From positions 124,001 through 188,000 of the forward strand of contig WJXW01000007.1 of the NCBI GenBank assembly GCA_015832175.1: DNA of 64,000 bases. The letters run 5' to 3'. Under the pieces are notes generated by a model. It was not told where the DNA came from and did not search any database. It worked only from the letters and a program-made list of their open reading frames with translations. This DNA is from Paraphaeosphaeria minitans. Its lineage: Eukaryota; Ascomycota; Dothideomycetes; Pleosporales; Didymosphaeriaceae. How positions within the stretch are numbered: the first letter of the stretch is position 1; each line of letters starts with the position of its first letter. The translations under genes were made by a program, and so were the position numbers. Below are positions 33,883-45,867 of this stretch, piece by piece.

Positions 33883-34673
33883 CTAACTTTCAAAAGGTAC
33901 CACGGACACCTTCACCTCGTTGTGCACGTTGGCCGCGTCCGACTTCCACACTATGCGCCATCCCAGACCTTCCTTCGTCTTCACCGCGTCCCAAGCACCG
34001 CTGTTCTGATCAGCAGGCTTCAGGAGCTTCAGGCCGCCCTCTTCGCGGATGTCCCAGCCGAGTGGATCGCAACTCACGCGCTTCGGACAGGGTTGGTCGA
34101 AGAGCGTGGACCAGCCGATGGCGACGATGTTGTTCGGCTCGTGGAAGATGAACTCGGTGGCGAAGTTGGCGGTCTTCCAGCTCTCGTTGGTCAAAGTCAC
34201 GCTGATCCGGGTCAGTCCAGGGTATCGAGATAGGCGTCATGGGAAATAAAGGTAGACTTACTTGGTGAGGCTGTAGCGAGTACTGTTTTGACCACCCACG
34301 CGGGTGAGGGTGAAGGGCGCGGGCGTAGACGGAGGGTGAGAAGTGAAATTCTCTAGCCCGAAGGAGGGCGGGAGGTGCACTTGTGTCGGGAGAGCGTGGT
34401 TCTGCGACACGCCATCAATCGTGCCCTCACCGAGGGCGACGATGGGGCGGTTCTTGAACATCCGCGGGTTGCCAAAGCTATCCGGTTTTTAGCCAAGGAT
34501 GAAGCTCGTGCGGAGTATGTGACTTACACTGAGTTGGCACGCAAGACCCATCTGTCTCCAGATCCAGCTGGCGGCTGGGAAGAGCTTAGGGCCTCCCCAT
34601 ACTGAATTGCTGGAGCTGCTAACACAACGCCAATGGCTGCGAGGCAGAACGGCAAGATGGCTGTCGTCTTCAT
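33883..34673 (-). CDS. Secreted protein of unknown function
   Basis: Exons on the minus strand: 34673-34528, 34477-34262 and 34201-33883. Introns of 50 and 60 nt have CTAAA/CTGAC branch sites and fit phase, giving 226 aa. A clear signal peptide, MKTTAILPFCLAAIGVVLAA, is cleaved near residue 20. The mature part has several N-glycosylation sites (NFTS, NSTR, NVTL, NESW) and one cysteine pair, PCPKRVSCDPLGW. The end is VKVSVVPFES. No catalytic motif recognised; it is too large and Cys-poor for a typical effector. Confidence 0.8.
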
Positions 34674-35435
34674 GCTGATCAATTTAGCTTCGCAGTGTCC
34701 TTGTAGGTGGTCGAAGGCCGTTGAGCTTCGTTGAGCTAAGGCGAGCGTGCGAAGAGTTCTGACTGAGGCCTGACGCTGCAATGGAAGGTGCTGTTGATAG
34801 ACTCGTTGCGTTGACTAAGCATGCAATTTCCCGTGACGGTCTTTGCGTTTGTTCATTACCTCCCCTCCTTTAGCGTGGTCGTTGCGTTTTCCCAATCAAT
34901 TCGAGAAAAGTATTCACTTGAGTCGCAATCACGTCTTTCGATGGTGAGGCCAATGCACGGCAACCTATGGAAAAGTGGAGTCAGCAAAGGTTAGTGAGTT
35001 GGAATGCATCGAGAATTTGGAATGGACTCGACTGCGTGTCAGTGTAATCAGGCCCGGTCGAGAGCATCACGGTTGCAGGACGTAAAGAAAGTTGCGTCTT
35101 ACAAACTGTATTCAAGATGCGGTATCATCATTCGGCGCTATACCCAAGTGACCGCAAAGGCATGCAGGATCCAGACCCGCAGATCAAACTTCCAATGACT
35201 ACGTGAATTGCAAAATCGAGGATAGCTCCACCGGCCCCTTCTTCTAGATGAAATCTCAAGGCAAATGTTAGTTGAAAGGCCAGATCATGATGTCTCCCTC
35301 CCTTGCATGCGACACGCGCCACCCACGCACGGCCGCACTGCACCGCGGTCAGACATACGTCCCCCAAATTCTATCGACATGTGGATCGCTTCTTCTAGAA
35401 TCAGAAGTACACTCAAGCTCCTGTTCGGTGAGCGA
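34674..35435. other. Intergenic, no gene seen
   Basis: Upstream flank of the secreted-protein gene and 3' flank of the CHORD-like gene. No repeats. Confidence 0.5.
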
Positions 35436-36449
35436 CTAGACCAATCTGGGCTTTTTGGGCCCGGTTGATGTGGGGACAGGCTCGTCGTTGCTTTCTCGCA
35501 GGGGGATGTGGTCTCCGTTGCAGCATCCAGCAGCGCTTACTGTTTTGTTGCAGCAGGTCCACAGTTGGATCTTCTGACTACCTCGCGTGGACATCTTCGG
35601 ACGTCCCAGATGGTAAAGGCAATTTGTTCCCGGTTGTATCATCTTATTGCATTGCATGCATAGCGGTGCGGTGGCCTTTAGCTCCGGTTTAACCCTGACA
35701 GACAACGCGGGCTGAGATGGATGCATTGATGATGTTGGGGTTTGACCGTGCGCAACACGATGGAGAGAGGAGGACGACCCGGCAACGGCTTTGCCTTTTG
35801 ACGAACGGCTGGGTTGCGTAAAGATCATCTCCAGATCGCTCAGACTGTCATCAGAGTCCGCCTCGAGGTTGTCTACCTTAGATTTGACAGAAGCAATCGA
35901 ATACGGTGTCCTAGGCGATTCGTAGCTCCGATGCTCAAACGATCGTCCTGGATTGGCTGCTGAGGATGACGATGGCTTTGCCACCTCTGACTTCACTTGT
36001 GGCACTGCGGTCCTCCGCTGATAGTCTTTGATGGTGTTCTGAGCCCAGACCGAGTGGGGGGCTAGGCCGCGCGCAACTGCCCCGGACAGCGCAGGAGACG
36101 ACTTGCAGAGGTTAAGTAAGAGCTCGGTGACTCTTTGAGGTGAGCTCGTGTTGATGATGTGACGAAGGTGCTCCGCAGAGACTGAGGGCAGGGGATCTGA
36201 AATGTTGGCGGCGGCGTTGTGGTGCCATGAGCTGGTCGACGATGCACCGTTTGCCCTGATCGGCGTCCGTTTGGGCTCTTTCTTAGGGTAGCTCGAGAGT
36301 CGCTGCTGGCCTGGGTATCGATCAAGTTGCCGTTGTGGGTGCGGCTGCTTGGGCTGAGGTTCCGGCTCCGGCGAGGAGGAGAATGTGAGGTCCACCGTCT
36401 CGACCTCAGTAACGGGCGCTTTGCCGTTTGAGGGCCGGTACGACGACAT
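35436..36449 (-). CDS. Basic, disordered protein with a C-terminal CHORD-like zinc motif
   Basis: Single exon, 337 aa, starting MSSYRPSNGK. The first 260 residues are Ser/Pro/Lys-rich and probably unstructured, apart from a short helical region EHLRHIINTSSPQRVTELLL. Near the C-terminus CMQCNKMI...NCLYHLGRP...WTCCNKTVSAAGCC-NGDH gives C-x2-C, C-x2-H, W-x-C-C, C-C and H in the order seen in CHORD domains, although shorter. Zinc binding is therefore likely. The ELLLNLCKSSPALSGAVARGL segment could be a protein-interaction helix. It is probably nuclear or cytosolic. The CHORD resemblance is by eye and may be convergent. Confidence 0.75.
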   Translation of the reverse strand: MSSYRPSNGKAPVTEVETVDLTFSSSPEPEPQPKQPHPQRQLDRYPGQQRLSSYPKKEPKRTPIRANGASSTSSWHHNAAANISDPLPSVSAEHLRHIINTSSPQRVTELLLNLCKSSPALSGAVARGLAPHSVWAQNTIKDYQRRTAVPQVKSEVAKPSSSSAANPGRSFEHRSYESPRTPYSIASVKSKVDNLEADSDDSLSDLEMIFTQPSRSSKGKAVAGSSSSLHRVAHGQTPTSSMHPSQPALSVRVKPELKATAPLCMQCNKMIQPGTNCLYHLGRPKMSTRGSQKIQLWTCCNKTVSAAGCCNGDHIPLRESNDEPVPTSTGPKKPRLV

Positions 36450-37808
36450 GTTGCGCGGTGGCGAAAGCTTAAGAAATCCCCACAGCTGGGGGAGTGGGGT
36501 TGAGGGTGAGGAGGACTTGGCGGCCGCAGTAGCGCGTTCGCGACGCGCGTACCTCGCTCAACAGAACGCGTCGTAGGAGCCAGGCCACGTGCGCTTCTTT
36601 CACCCATGTTTTGCGTGCAAGCACCTTTCGCTGTCGCCTACAGCCAGGCCGAACGGCCTGATTCCATTCTAGCCCAATCACGAGTATGCCTCCCTGAAAG
36701 TATCACCCCAGCTTCATTGCTGCGTAAGCCAGGGACGGCAGTCCGGCGGCGCAGTCAAAGGAACATCAAGTAGGTAAACAGGCTTGCCTTTGTGCGATGC
36801 AGCATAGGTATCATTGACTCCAACTTTGGCATGTTAGAGCACAACATAGCTACCTGCCAAAAGATCAAGAGGACTAGGCTGAGCAAATGATTGGCGAAAC
36901 CCTGCATTACTATGCTCACGAACTGGGGTGCGGTAGAGCAAAGGGACGTACGTCGGCAGCGGATGGAATGGGCTCGGGACGAATTTCGATTGCCATGCCG
37001 AGGGCGGCGAACGTTGGCTATCTGTATGGTAGGTTTGTCGTGCAGGAGGGCAACATGCTGGGTCTCCCTGAGGTGACTGATCAAGTTCCGCCATGTATTA
37101 CTGCTCGACCAAGTAGGTAGGTAGCGATGGCCCGGTAGCGATGGCCCGGTAGCGATGACCATGGCCCTGACGTGGTACGCGCAATGGCGACGGAGATGGA
37201 GATGGAGACGGTTGAGTAGCAGACATTGCAAATACGCGCCAATACCTACCGGTAGGTACCTATCCCATCCAACTGCGGAGGTCTCGAACTTATCCGAAAG
37301 GGCTCCCAGATGAGGGTCGCGTTCCTACCTATCCTAGAGCACCTACCTACATTGACCACACGTGAACCTTGTACTGAATACAGTCCACTGCCTGTGAAAT
37401 GTCGTATCAAACACGGACGACAAGACAAGCCCCTGTCACCTATTGATTGCCTCGACATGGGTCGAGTGCGAGCTTTGGAACCTGCCTATTCCTGCAACTG
37501 CGTCAATGGCAGCGGAAGCCCGAGCCCGCGCCCGCGCCAGCCTGTGCACCACCAGGACCAGGGCCGCAGCTCGGTGGGTCTAGGAAGGTAGTAGACTAGT
37601 AGGTACTTGGTGCAATGTCGCCACAGCGGTTCCAACGAGGCCCGCTGGCAATGGCCATCTCTCGTTTATCGTGGCCGCGTACTATGTATACACAGTGCAG
37701 CTCTTGATCAAGCGCCATCATGGACAGGGCAGCGCGAGGAGGATGCACGCACCGAGGCTGTCGGACGGCGTCTTCGTTTCTGGCTCTGTCGCGGGCAGGT
37801 CACCAGCA

Positions 37809-37912
37809 GCACCAGCACCCATCACCAGCACCCATCACCAGCACCCATCACCAGCACCCATCACCAGCACCCATCGCCAGCACCCATCACCAGCACCCAT
37901 CACCAGCACCCT
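37809..37912. repeat. 13-bp tandem array
   Basis: Eight or so copies of ATCACCAGCACCC, nearly identical. Confidence 0.9.
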
Positions 37913-37998
37913 TCGAGCAGCACCCTAGGTACCTAGCTCCCAGCACCTAGGTAGGTAGGTAGGTAGCACCTAGCACCTGGGTAGGTAAGCACCTAGCA

Positions 37999-38078
37999 CC
38001 CACCCAGCACACCCACCCAGCACACCCACCCAGCACACCCACCCAGCACACCCACCCTGCACACCCACCCTGCACCAC
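37999..38078. repeat. 13-bp tandem array (second family)
   Basis: About six copies of ACCCACCCAGCAC, the last ones changed to ACCCACCCTGCAC. Confidence 0.85.
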
Positions 38079-38429
38079 CCATCTAGGTATCCATCTACCC
38101 AGCCAACGAACATCCCCCTCCTCCCTTGCAGCAACAGGCCTAGCGCACACATCTGCCGCAAGTGCTCAGTCGCGCTGCGGTCATCGAATCTACCTAGTCT
38201 ACCTACGTGCACCACCGTCCAACGAACAGCGCCCCATCGCTTGGCCTTGGCCCACCGTCCCCCATTTCCGCCTGCCCCCTGCGCCCGCGCTCGCCGCCGA
38301 CTCCACCACCATCACCACCGCCACCACCACTACTACCACCAATAGATGCCACCTCCACTACTACCACCACCACCACCACCATCGTCCATCCGCCTATCCA
38401 CCCACCCGTCCACCCATCGTTGACGGTGT

Positions 38430-38500
38430 CGACCCTCGACCCTCGACCCTCGACCCTCGACCCTCGAACCCTCGACCCTCGACCCTCGACCCTCGATCAA
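38430..38500. repeat. 7-bp tandem array
   Basis: About ten units of GACCCTC with one GAACCCTC variant. Confidence 0.9.
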
Positions 38501-39041
38501 CCCCCCCCCCCTGTCGGCATCGCCACCCGCTTACGCCATCCCACCTCCGTCGCGCTCCAGCGCTGACCCTCCCGCCGCTCGTCGCCAGACCCTGCGACCA
38601 TCAAACGCGCTAGGACTCGGCGCCCTCTGCGGAATCATCAGCCTTGCCTCAACCTTGGGTTCGCACAGGGATCCTGCCTCTCGACACCGGCGCTCAACCT
38701 CCTCTGCGATCACGGCGCAATTTAGCTTCTTCTACCGTCTTTCTAGAAGATTATGCGCTGCTTCCTGATGATGTGATATAACAGCCTGGTCGCACCAACA
38801 GGAGCTTACGGAGCTCGTAGCCCTTTACCGGAAACACCTTCATCCACTCCGTCACCCCTATATCCCCCAACACGGTGCGCGCATGCCACTTCAGCCCTTC
38901 CTTAGCCCAGTGTAGCGCTCGACTCGCTTTCCACCACCCCGCAGCGCCAGCTGGTCCATCCAGGCAGCACTTGGCAAGGAATGCGCAGCCCCATCGCTCC
39001 CGCCCACCCGCCATCGGTAGACCACTGTCGCGCTCGCCAAC

Positions 39042-41199
39042 ATGGACGACAACATGGACATCCCAGAGGAGTCCATGCGACACATAGAGGCCTTGTTGGC
39101 GAGACATCGCCCAGACATGATCCACAGGATGTTCCAGCAGGCAATGGAGAGCCGTACGTTGCGCTCCTCGGCCTCGCCCGCCCAGCAGCTGACCCACTCC
39201 AGGACGCAGCTCCGTCGCATCCTCTCACACCGCGTCGTCGATATCGACGACTGCCTCGACGGGCTCGTCGTTTCGCTCCCCAGCCCCGTCATTTCGCACC
39301 TCGACAACGACATCGTATCATTCGCGCTTATCTATGCAGTCTAACCTGTCGACGTCCACGCTGTCTTCTACCATGTCTAGCATGGCCCCGTCCATAGCCT
39401 CGTCGACCTCGTCCATGTCGTCGCGTTCTCGAGCGACACCAAGGCGGACAGAGCCTCGATCTTACCCTGCCTCTCTCGATCACAGACAGCCGTTGGACCC
39501 AACCCGTCCAGTGCCGTCGATGCTCACCCCATCATCCGAGACGGAAAGCCCCATTGACCCAAAGCAGGAGCATGCCTACACTCCCACGGACGAGGATATG
39601 AGCATCGCGTCCTTCCCAACGGACCGAGGAACGAGTCTATCCGGAGATTCCTTCATGTTCTGCACGTATTGCGCCGAAGCGAAAACCCTGAAGACGTTCA
39701 AGGCAAAGTCGGACTGGAAAAAGCACGAGATGAGGATGCACGAAACAGGGGAGGATTGGCCATGTCTAGTCAACGGTTGCAGCCGAATCTTCGATCGACA
39801 AAAGGACTTCGTAAAGCACCACCAGCGCTACCATTCAGGGAGACCGCTGCCATCCTTGACGGATATCGGTATCCAGCTGCTGCCGAGGAGAGTCTTCGGC
39901 TGCGGGTTCGACAAGTGTAAAGAGGTTAGCATAGGATGGGACGAGCGCTGCGATCATGTTGCGAAGCACATGAAGAATGGTTCAACCTTCGACCAGTGGA
40001 AGTATTCGAATGTCATCCGTAATCTGATTCGTCAAGAAGCATTGCACGATACGTGGAAGGAGATGATTGCATGTTTAGACGAGCGATTGCGAGAGAGTCG
40101 ATCCCAGATCAGCTGGTGCCCTGACAACACACGAATCCTGCGACAGAAGCTTCAGTGCTGTGACCTGCGACCCAGTCGAGAAGAGGTGCTTATAACCGCG
40201 TTGAGCCTACGATCCGACATCTCCTTGAACCCAAGCCAACAGCAACCGCCACCAGGTTTTGTCGTCCCCAGCAGGGATTCGGTCCCAAACGTCGATGGAT
40301 TATCACGCGAACAACGCATGCACATCCTCATAGGGAATCCGAATGCGACCATTTCACGAGGTCGCCTTGCCGCTGTGAATGCTGCGCTGCTCCGGGCTAG
40401 CAACGCGTCCCCCAACGACACAAACTTTGACTGTGGCGCTTCGCCTTTCGACGATGGGCCCGGTGCCGACCCCGATGCAAGCTCGCGCCGCATAAGCTAC
40501 ATGGACATTGACACCTCGGAACCGTACATGGACATGCCACAGCAGCCTATGCAGCAACCTATTCCGACTTTGCAGATGCCAACTCCCAGTCACCATCATC
40601 AGCAACCACCGCACACGCAGCCGCAGGCGCCACCTCCCATGATGGCAACCGAACAAGCGGAAGAGCATGCGTATGTGGACGGAGCGAAACCAACAAACCC
40701 GCTGAATCTGTTCTACCCCAGCTACTTCGACGCGCCTCCGCAGATCGAAGAGAGCAATTACTACGAACGGCCCTCGCTTGGGCAGATGATTTCCAAGCCG
40801 CTACAAAGGATCGGAAGTCGCTTGAGCAGACACGGTACACCTGGCTCGCGTCCGGTGTCGTCCCAGCCAGACCATCGTATGATACATGCAGACATGACTC
40901 CCGAGTTCCAGATCCAGAGCCCTGCCCAGGTGGGTAGGGGTTTTCCACACCACCATCACCATCAAGCGAGCATGCACGTGCAACAGTACCCTCTGAGCGC
41001 AGGCACCCAGCATCAACATCAGCAGCAACAGCAACATCACCAGCAACAGCAACATCACCAGCAACAGCAACATCACCAGCAACAGCAACATCACCAGCAA
41101 CAGCAACATCACCAGCAACAGCAACATCACCAGCAACAGCAACATCACCAGCAACAGCAACATCACGACCCGCAACTTCTCTTTACGTCTTCTGTTTGA
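39042..41199 (+). CDS. C2H2 zinc-finger regulator with His/Gln repeat tail
   Basis: Exons 39042-39153 and 39203-41199 (702 aa). The 49-nt intron has a GTACGT donor, branch GCTGACC and acceptor CTCCAG. Residues 1-37 are acidic/helical (MDDNMDIPEESMRHIEALLA), and a long Ser/Thr-rich stretch follows. Around residues 190-285 lie three zinc-finger-like units: FCTYC...KKHEMRMHE, PCLVNGCSRIFDRQKDFVKHHQRYH (C2H2, visible in parts), and FGCGFDKCKE...CDHVAKHMK. The C-terminal half is Gln/Pro/His-rich. The last 50 residues are eight HHQQQQ units encoded by a nearly perfect 18-bp repeat. It is most likely a nuclear DNA-binding protein; the targets are unknown. Without the splice, a second frame would start at 39334, losing the conserved-looking N-terminus. 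Confidence 0.88.
41035..41166. repeat. 18-bp coding repeat (HHQQQQ)n
   Basis: CATCAC starts at 41035, 41053, 41071, 41089, 41107, 41125, 41143 and 41161 with an identical CAGCAACAGCAA spacer, so eight copies. Such uniformity at DNA level points to recent expansion. Confidence 0.95.
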
Positions 41200-44100
41200 A
41201 TTGATTCTACTGTATGCTTTCATGCCGTTGGATGTCCAGCACGACGGGTTCGTCGCATATAGAGCTTTCGTTTGTCTTCGGTTACTTTCATTCTTGATAC
41301 CCGTGCTTTTCGCACACCTGTCCAGAAGCATGTACGATACCACCCGCACGCATAGATAATGGGCCAAGCGGCGAATGAGAATAGAGACACGTATCACGAC
41401 TCCCATCTCGGGGGGCATGCCCATCGCATCGATGGCTCTGACTTCGCGGCCGCCGCTCGTATACCCCGAGGGCGTTGGCGCGCGATGCCGCATCGACTGG
41501 TCGCGGACTTGGATGAGGGACGACTTTCTGTCTCGGGCCTAGCGCGGGAGTCCAGACGACACGTGCCCTCGGGCGCTCGTTCGCTCGCTAGACACTGGCT
41601 CACGCCCTCATTCTCATTGCCATCCACCCCCGTCAACCCCCCACAGCAGCGCCGTCGCAGACTTTCCTCTTCGATCCCCTTTATCCGTGCCGCACGCGCA
41701 GTGCCATGGACAAACCCTCCGCCGCGACGGCGCCTGGCACACCTGGCACACGCAGCTGTCCCCGCCGGCTACCTAGCAGCGCACTCACCCCCTCGAACCT
41801 CTGTTTCATCTACAGTGCCCGTGTACCGTGGAAGCTGACAGGAGTCCACGGTACCTGAGCCCCGGCGAGGCGTCTCCATCTCGAGCAGCTCCGTACAGGC
41901 CGTCCAGCCCGTGAAGCAATACAGCCAAAGCTTAACATGTGGGGCCCGATAAGGCACCACAGCAGACTCGTCCAGCCCAGCCGCGGCGCATGCTGCACAG
42001 GAGAGGAGGGCGTGTGTCTGCGGCGTACCTACCGATCGGGTATGCATGTCACAACCCTCCAACGTCACCACGTCCGGAAGAATGCCCACCCAAGCCAAGG
42101 TGTAGGTAGGTAATAATAGCACGCCTATACATCCGCCGCCTCGCTTACCCGCTGCCACCACGCCCACAACGGCAGGTCGTCGTATGCACAGCGGCCGCGG
42201 TCAATCCTCCTGCCCCCTCCGGCAGCGTCCCGCGGACGGGGTCCCGGATTGCGGGTTCGCCTGCGTCGTGTGTGTTTCGCGTATCGACAGTAGGTACCTA
42301 GACTGCATCACCACCCACCACGTCGTCGTCGTCTCGGAGGACGGTGTTTGTTTTGGGGGAGCGACCGATGCCGTGGGTTGGGCGCGTGGGCTAGGTGCTG
42401 ATCACGACGATCGGTAGCGTGACTGTGTGCGTTGGCGAGACTGGAGGGCGGGCGGACACGTGCTGGGCGAGGTGGGCGGAAGCGCGGGTGGGCGAGCGAG
42501 CGGCTCCATGGGTAGGTATCGGTGGCATCGTGGTGTCTCCAACGGGGAATGGAATTGTCCACCTCCTCTTCTGGGTCTAGTCTGCGTCGTCTTTTCCCAA
42601 GCGACGCTGTGGTAGGTAGGTAGATACTTGCCTAGGTACGAGACTCGTGTTGCGCAGTCCCGGCTCAGAGCCAGCAAGGTCCCGCTGGAGTGGAGTGGTG
42701 GGTAGACTCGTAGGTACCTACCATACCGTACCTTTTCGCTCAGCTTCTTACCTCGGATTTTTTTTTCACCGTGGATGGCACGGGTAGGTACGTACGTACG
42801 TACGTACGTACGTACGTAAGTAGGTATCAAGCAGATCTACCGCCAGAGTAGGTAGCAGTGCAGCACTCAGCAAAGAAACCCCAGTCTCGTGCAGTCTGTC
42901 TTTGCTGCGCATATCGTACTGTACACAAGACTCCTTCGTGGCGGCGGGGCATTCATCTCCCCAGGTAGAGACTGTATGAGGGCTTTGCTCGTGGGAGCGA
43001 GGTTGTGGGTGATACGGTACTACTGGCACTATTATCACCTACCTAAAGTAAGCAGGTACGGTGTCGCCTCGGGAAGGGTTACCTAGCAGCCAACATGCCA
43101 GCGGTTATCTGCTTTGAGAGAAATGCGTATGGGCTCGTTTACCTGCTGTACGGGACGGGACGGGACGGTACGGTTGTTTACCACTAATCGTAGACATTTT
43201 GGTGGAGAGGTTGGTATATGTATATGTAGGGCTACCAACCTGTAGGTACGTAGGTAGGTACACGATTCTTTTCTTTTAAGTACCTACCCGAAGATTTGAT
43301 TTGACACGTCGAAATCAACCTCGCCTACTACCTACCTACCTACCCGTCAGACTCTCGCAGTGGTGTCCAGGTCCAGCTAATCCACCGTGTACAACACGGC
43401 CCCGTAGTCCGTCAGACTGGATCTGCAAACGTTTTCATCACACCCTGGCTAGGTAGGTGGGTGGGTAGGTAGTGCAAACCAGACCAGACGGCGGGGGTAG
43501 TTGGTTCCACCCAAAGATGGAATTCTTCTGCGTGGCGAGGAGGACGGCTAACTTACCTACCGTATCCGTCCCATTCTTCCCACGGTGCTGCTTCCATAAG
43601 ACACTTTGTGAAGCGTCGGCGTCGACGTCGGAGCATGTAGAGAAGGAGACTGATTGTCTCTGCTGCCGAGGACGCGGGATGATGGATATTGTCGGCTGGT
43701 AAGTAGAAGTAAGCGATGGTTATACATAACTGGAGTGTCGTGATGAGTAGTTTGGGGTAGGGAGTGTGACTTTGTGTTGGGGATCTATGGGGGTATAAGC
43801 TGAGGAGAGGCGGTCTGATAAGATAAACCCCGGTTTTCGAGGTTTTGTAGACGTTTTAATTTTAAAAAAATTTTTTTCCTTCTTTTTTGTTGCATTTCTC
43901 TCGCTGGCTAGGTTAGCTGTGTTTGATGGAAACTACTGTCTCCTTTCTCTGCTTTTGAGTATCGCATCGCCCCCACCCCATTGTGTCTAGTCAAGGACAA
44001 GAATCATTCGCCGTTTCGCAATAGAGATACGGTGATAGCTTCCCGGTCGGCGTCTAAAAGCTCTCGGACCGCTGGAACTGTTACAAGAATGCGAGCCCTG

Positions 44101-45867
44101 CCATGCCAGACCAGCTGCAACAATCCCAGCGCCACTGCCCGACGGTGCTACTGTAGGCTTATCCACACAGACTTGCTTGAAAGTAGCATGATTCTCTTCG
44201 GAAATGTGGTGTATACTTTCTGCAAACTTTGTATACCTTGATAGCATAGACATTTGTCAGTGGACGCAATTCTACGCGCTTCTCTGCCATTGTACAAAGT
44301 TAGGCTCGTACTCACTACGCAGACACCTCCGTATAGACAGTCTCAGCCAGTCCATCCAGATTGCTGTGCGAATCGAGACCGCTGTCTGTGTAGCCAGGGA
44401 GTCTATCATATCCAATCCCGCTTCGATGAAGCTGCTCGCCCTCTTGATCTGTTGGAGCGGAGAAAGGGCCTTAGTTGTAGCGACTCATGTAGCTAGCGTA
44501 GTAGCCTAGCTGAGACTGTGGTCTTTGTAAGGGAAGGTATAGTAAATTCCACGCTGTCGGTATTGACGAAGAAGCCGCGTTTGGCTTTGATGACGGGGGT
44601 GGAGGCTGTGGAGCAAGGCGAAATTTTGCAGTGATGCCACTGACAGCTAGACATGACCTTGATAGGACAGCTTATTGAATAAGCATCTTCGTTCGAACGC
44701 TACGCTGTTAGAACTCTATAATCATCTCTTCGAGCTTGCTACCTCCATGCGCTCCATTGCGTTTTACGCCTAGGGTGGATATTCTAAGATAGTTACTTCA
44801 TTTGATGTTAACCCCGCGCATAGTGATAATTCCAATTATTAGACTATGAATTCTTTCCGTGGAACTAAGCCCAGGTAAGGCAGCTACAGCTGTCTTTAGG
44901 AAGGCTGAAACGTTCCAGCGCAGCTGACGATGTAGACCGCACGTCGTACCCGCATCGCGTGAATTGGACAAAATGGCAGCGGACGTCGCTCCTTTCAGCT
45001 TAGATGAAGTATATCATACTCTTACCCACCTCCAGTGTCGAAATACAATGTATGTGTCCGAACTTCTCGGGTCTGTCTGGTGTTGAGCAGCTACGGTGGC
45101 AGTTCCAAAAACATTGCAAGGCTCCAGTACATATCTGGTAACATATCCAAAAAGCAGCTCTGCAGGTTGAGTATGTTCGGACCGATTGGCTCTCAAATAC
45201 TCTCACAAGCCTCGCACCTCAAAAACGAGGTGGTTCATAGACGTGTGCACCCTCGGGCCAGTCGCGCGGTAGCTGCCGGTCCACCGTTGTCAACGTCCAA
45301 CTAACGCGCTTCGAGCAAATTCGAATACTAAATCTACACAATAGCATGAATGAAATACCGAATTTACCGTGCCGAGTCAGGCGTTGCATTGGCGCATTGC
45401 GAGCCTCAAGCCTGCTTGGGGGCTGGAACCCTGGGATCCCATTCCCAGCATTCCCCGATCCAGCAACCATCGTTTCAAGCGCAATAACGACACATTATAC
45501 AGCGGCCTAGCTACAACGCAAAGACTTCTCCAATCCCACTTCTCACACTTAGCATTATTCACATTGAAGTCACGTTGGAACCCGCCCGGGCTCCGCATGC
45601 AAATCATGCGAATCAGAAACCCCTCCGACGAATCACGACGCTCGTCACATCGCTCAAACATCAGCCACCTCACCATCCCACCCGCCTAGTACAAATGTTA
45701 CAAGTCCTCGAAAATGCTCAAACGTCATGTTACGTGCCCGACAGCCCTCTCGCGGACTTGCAACGACCCGCATATTCATGTGTGCCTGGTTCATAACACC
45801 CGCGGCTGCTCTCACGCGCTGAGGGCATCCTACAGGCCGGTCCTCACACAACGTTGATGTTAGAGTT
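41200..45867. other. 4.7 kb without a supported gene
   Basis: Contains many TAGGTA/TACCTA tracts (about 42105, 42610, 42715, 43245, 43330 and 43450), a CGTA microsatellite, a GGGAC run near 43150, and an A/T-rich spot near 43858-43890. ORFs in 41.3-42.6 kb are Arg/Pro/Ala-rich chance frames. A minus-strand 53-codon frame at 44493-44654 is the only one with mildly coding-like content. No tRNA found. Confidence 0.5.
42787..42818. repeat. (CGTA)n microsatellite
   Basis: About eight tandem GTAC/CGTA units, a self-complementary tract, flanked on both sides by TAGGTA. Confidence 0.95.

Larger units (their letters stand above)
36450..39041. other. Gene-poor, repeat-rich stretch
   Basis: Holds TAGG/TACC tracts (37110-37125, 37245-37265, 37950-37985) and the three simple arrays listed separately. 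Its right part, a C-rich region with CACCAC runs at 38300-38390, is probably the leader of the C2H2 regulator. No supported gene. Confidence 0.5.

Noticed and set aside
37809..38078. Regular 13-bp repeats resembling a spaced array
   Set aside because: Pure head-to-tail tandem repeats without unique spacers in a eukaryotic genome; not a CRISPR.
40801..41493. 230-aa minus-strand frame with repeated LLLVML segments (membrane-like)
   Set aside because: It is the antisense translation of the 18-bp His/Gln repeat of the C2H2 gene.
44493..44654. 53-codon minus-strand frame (VIKAKRGFFVNTDSVEFT)
   Set aside because: Mildly coding-like but isolated, without homology, signal peptide or splice context that I could support.
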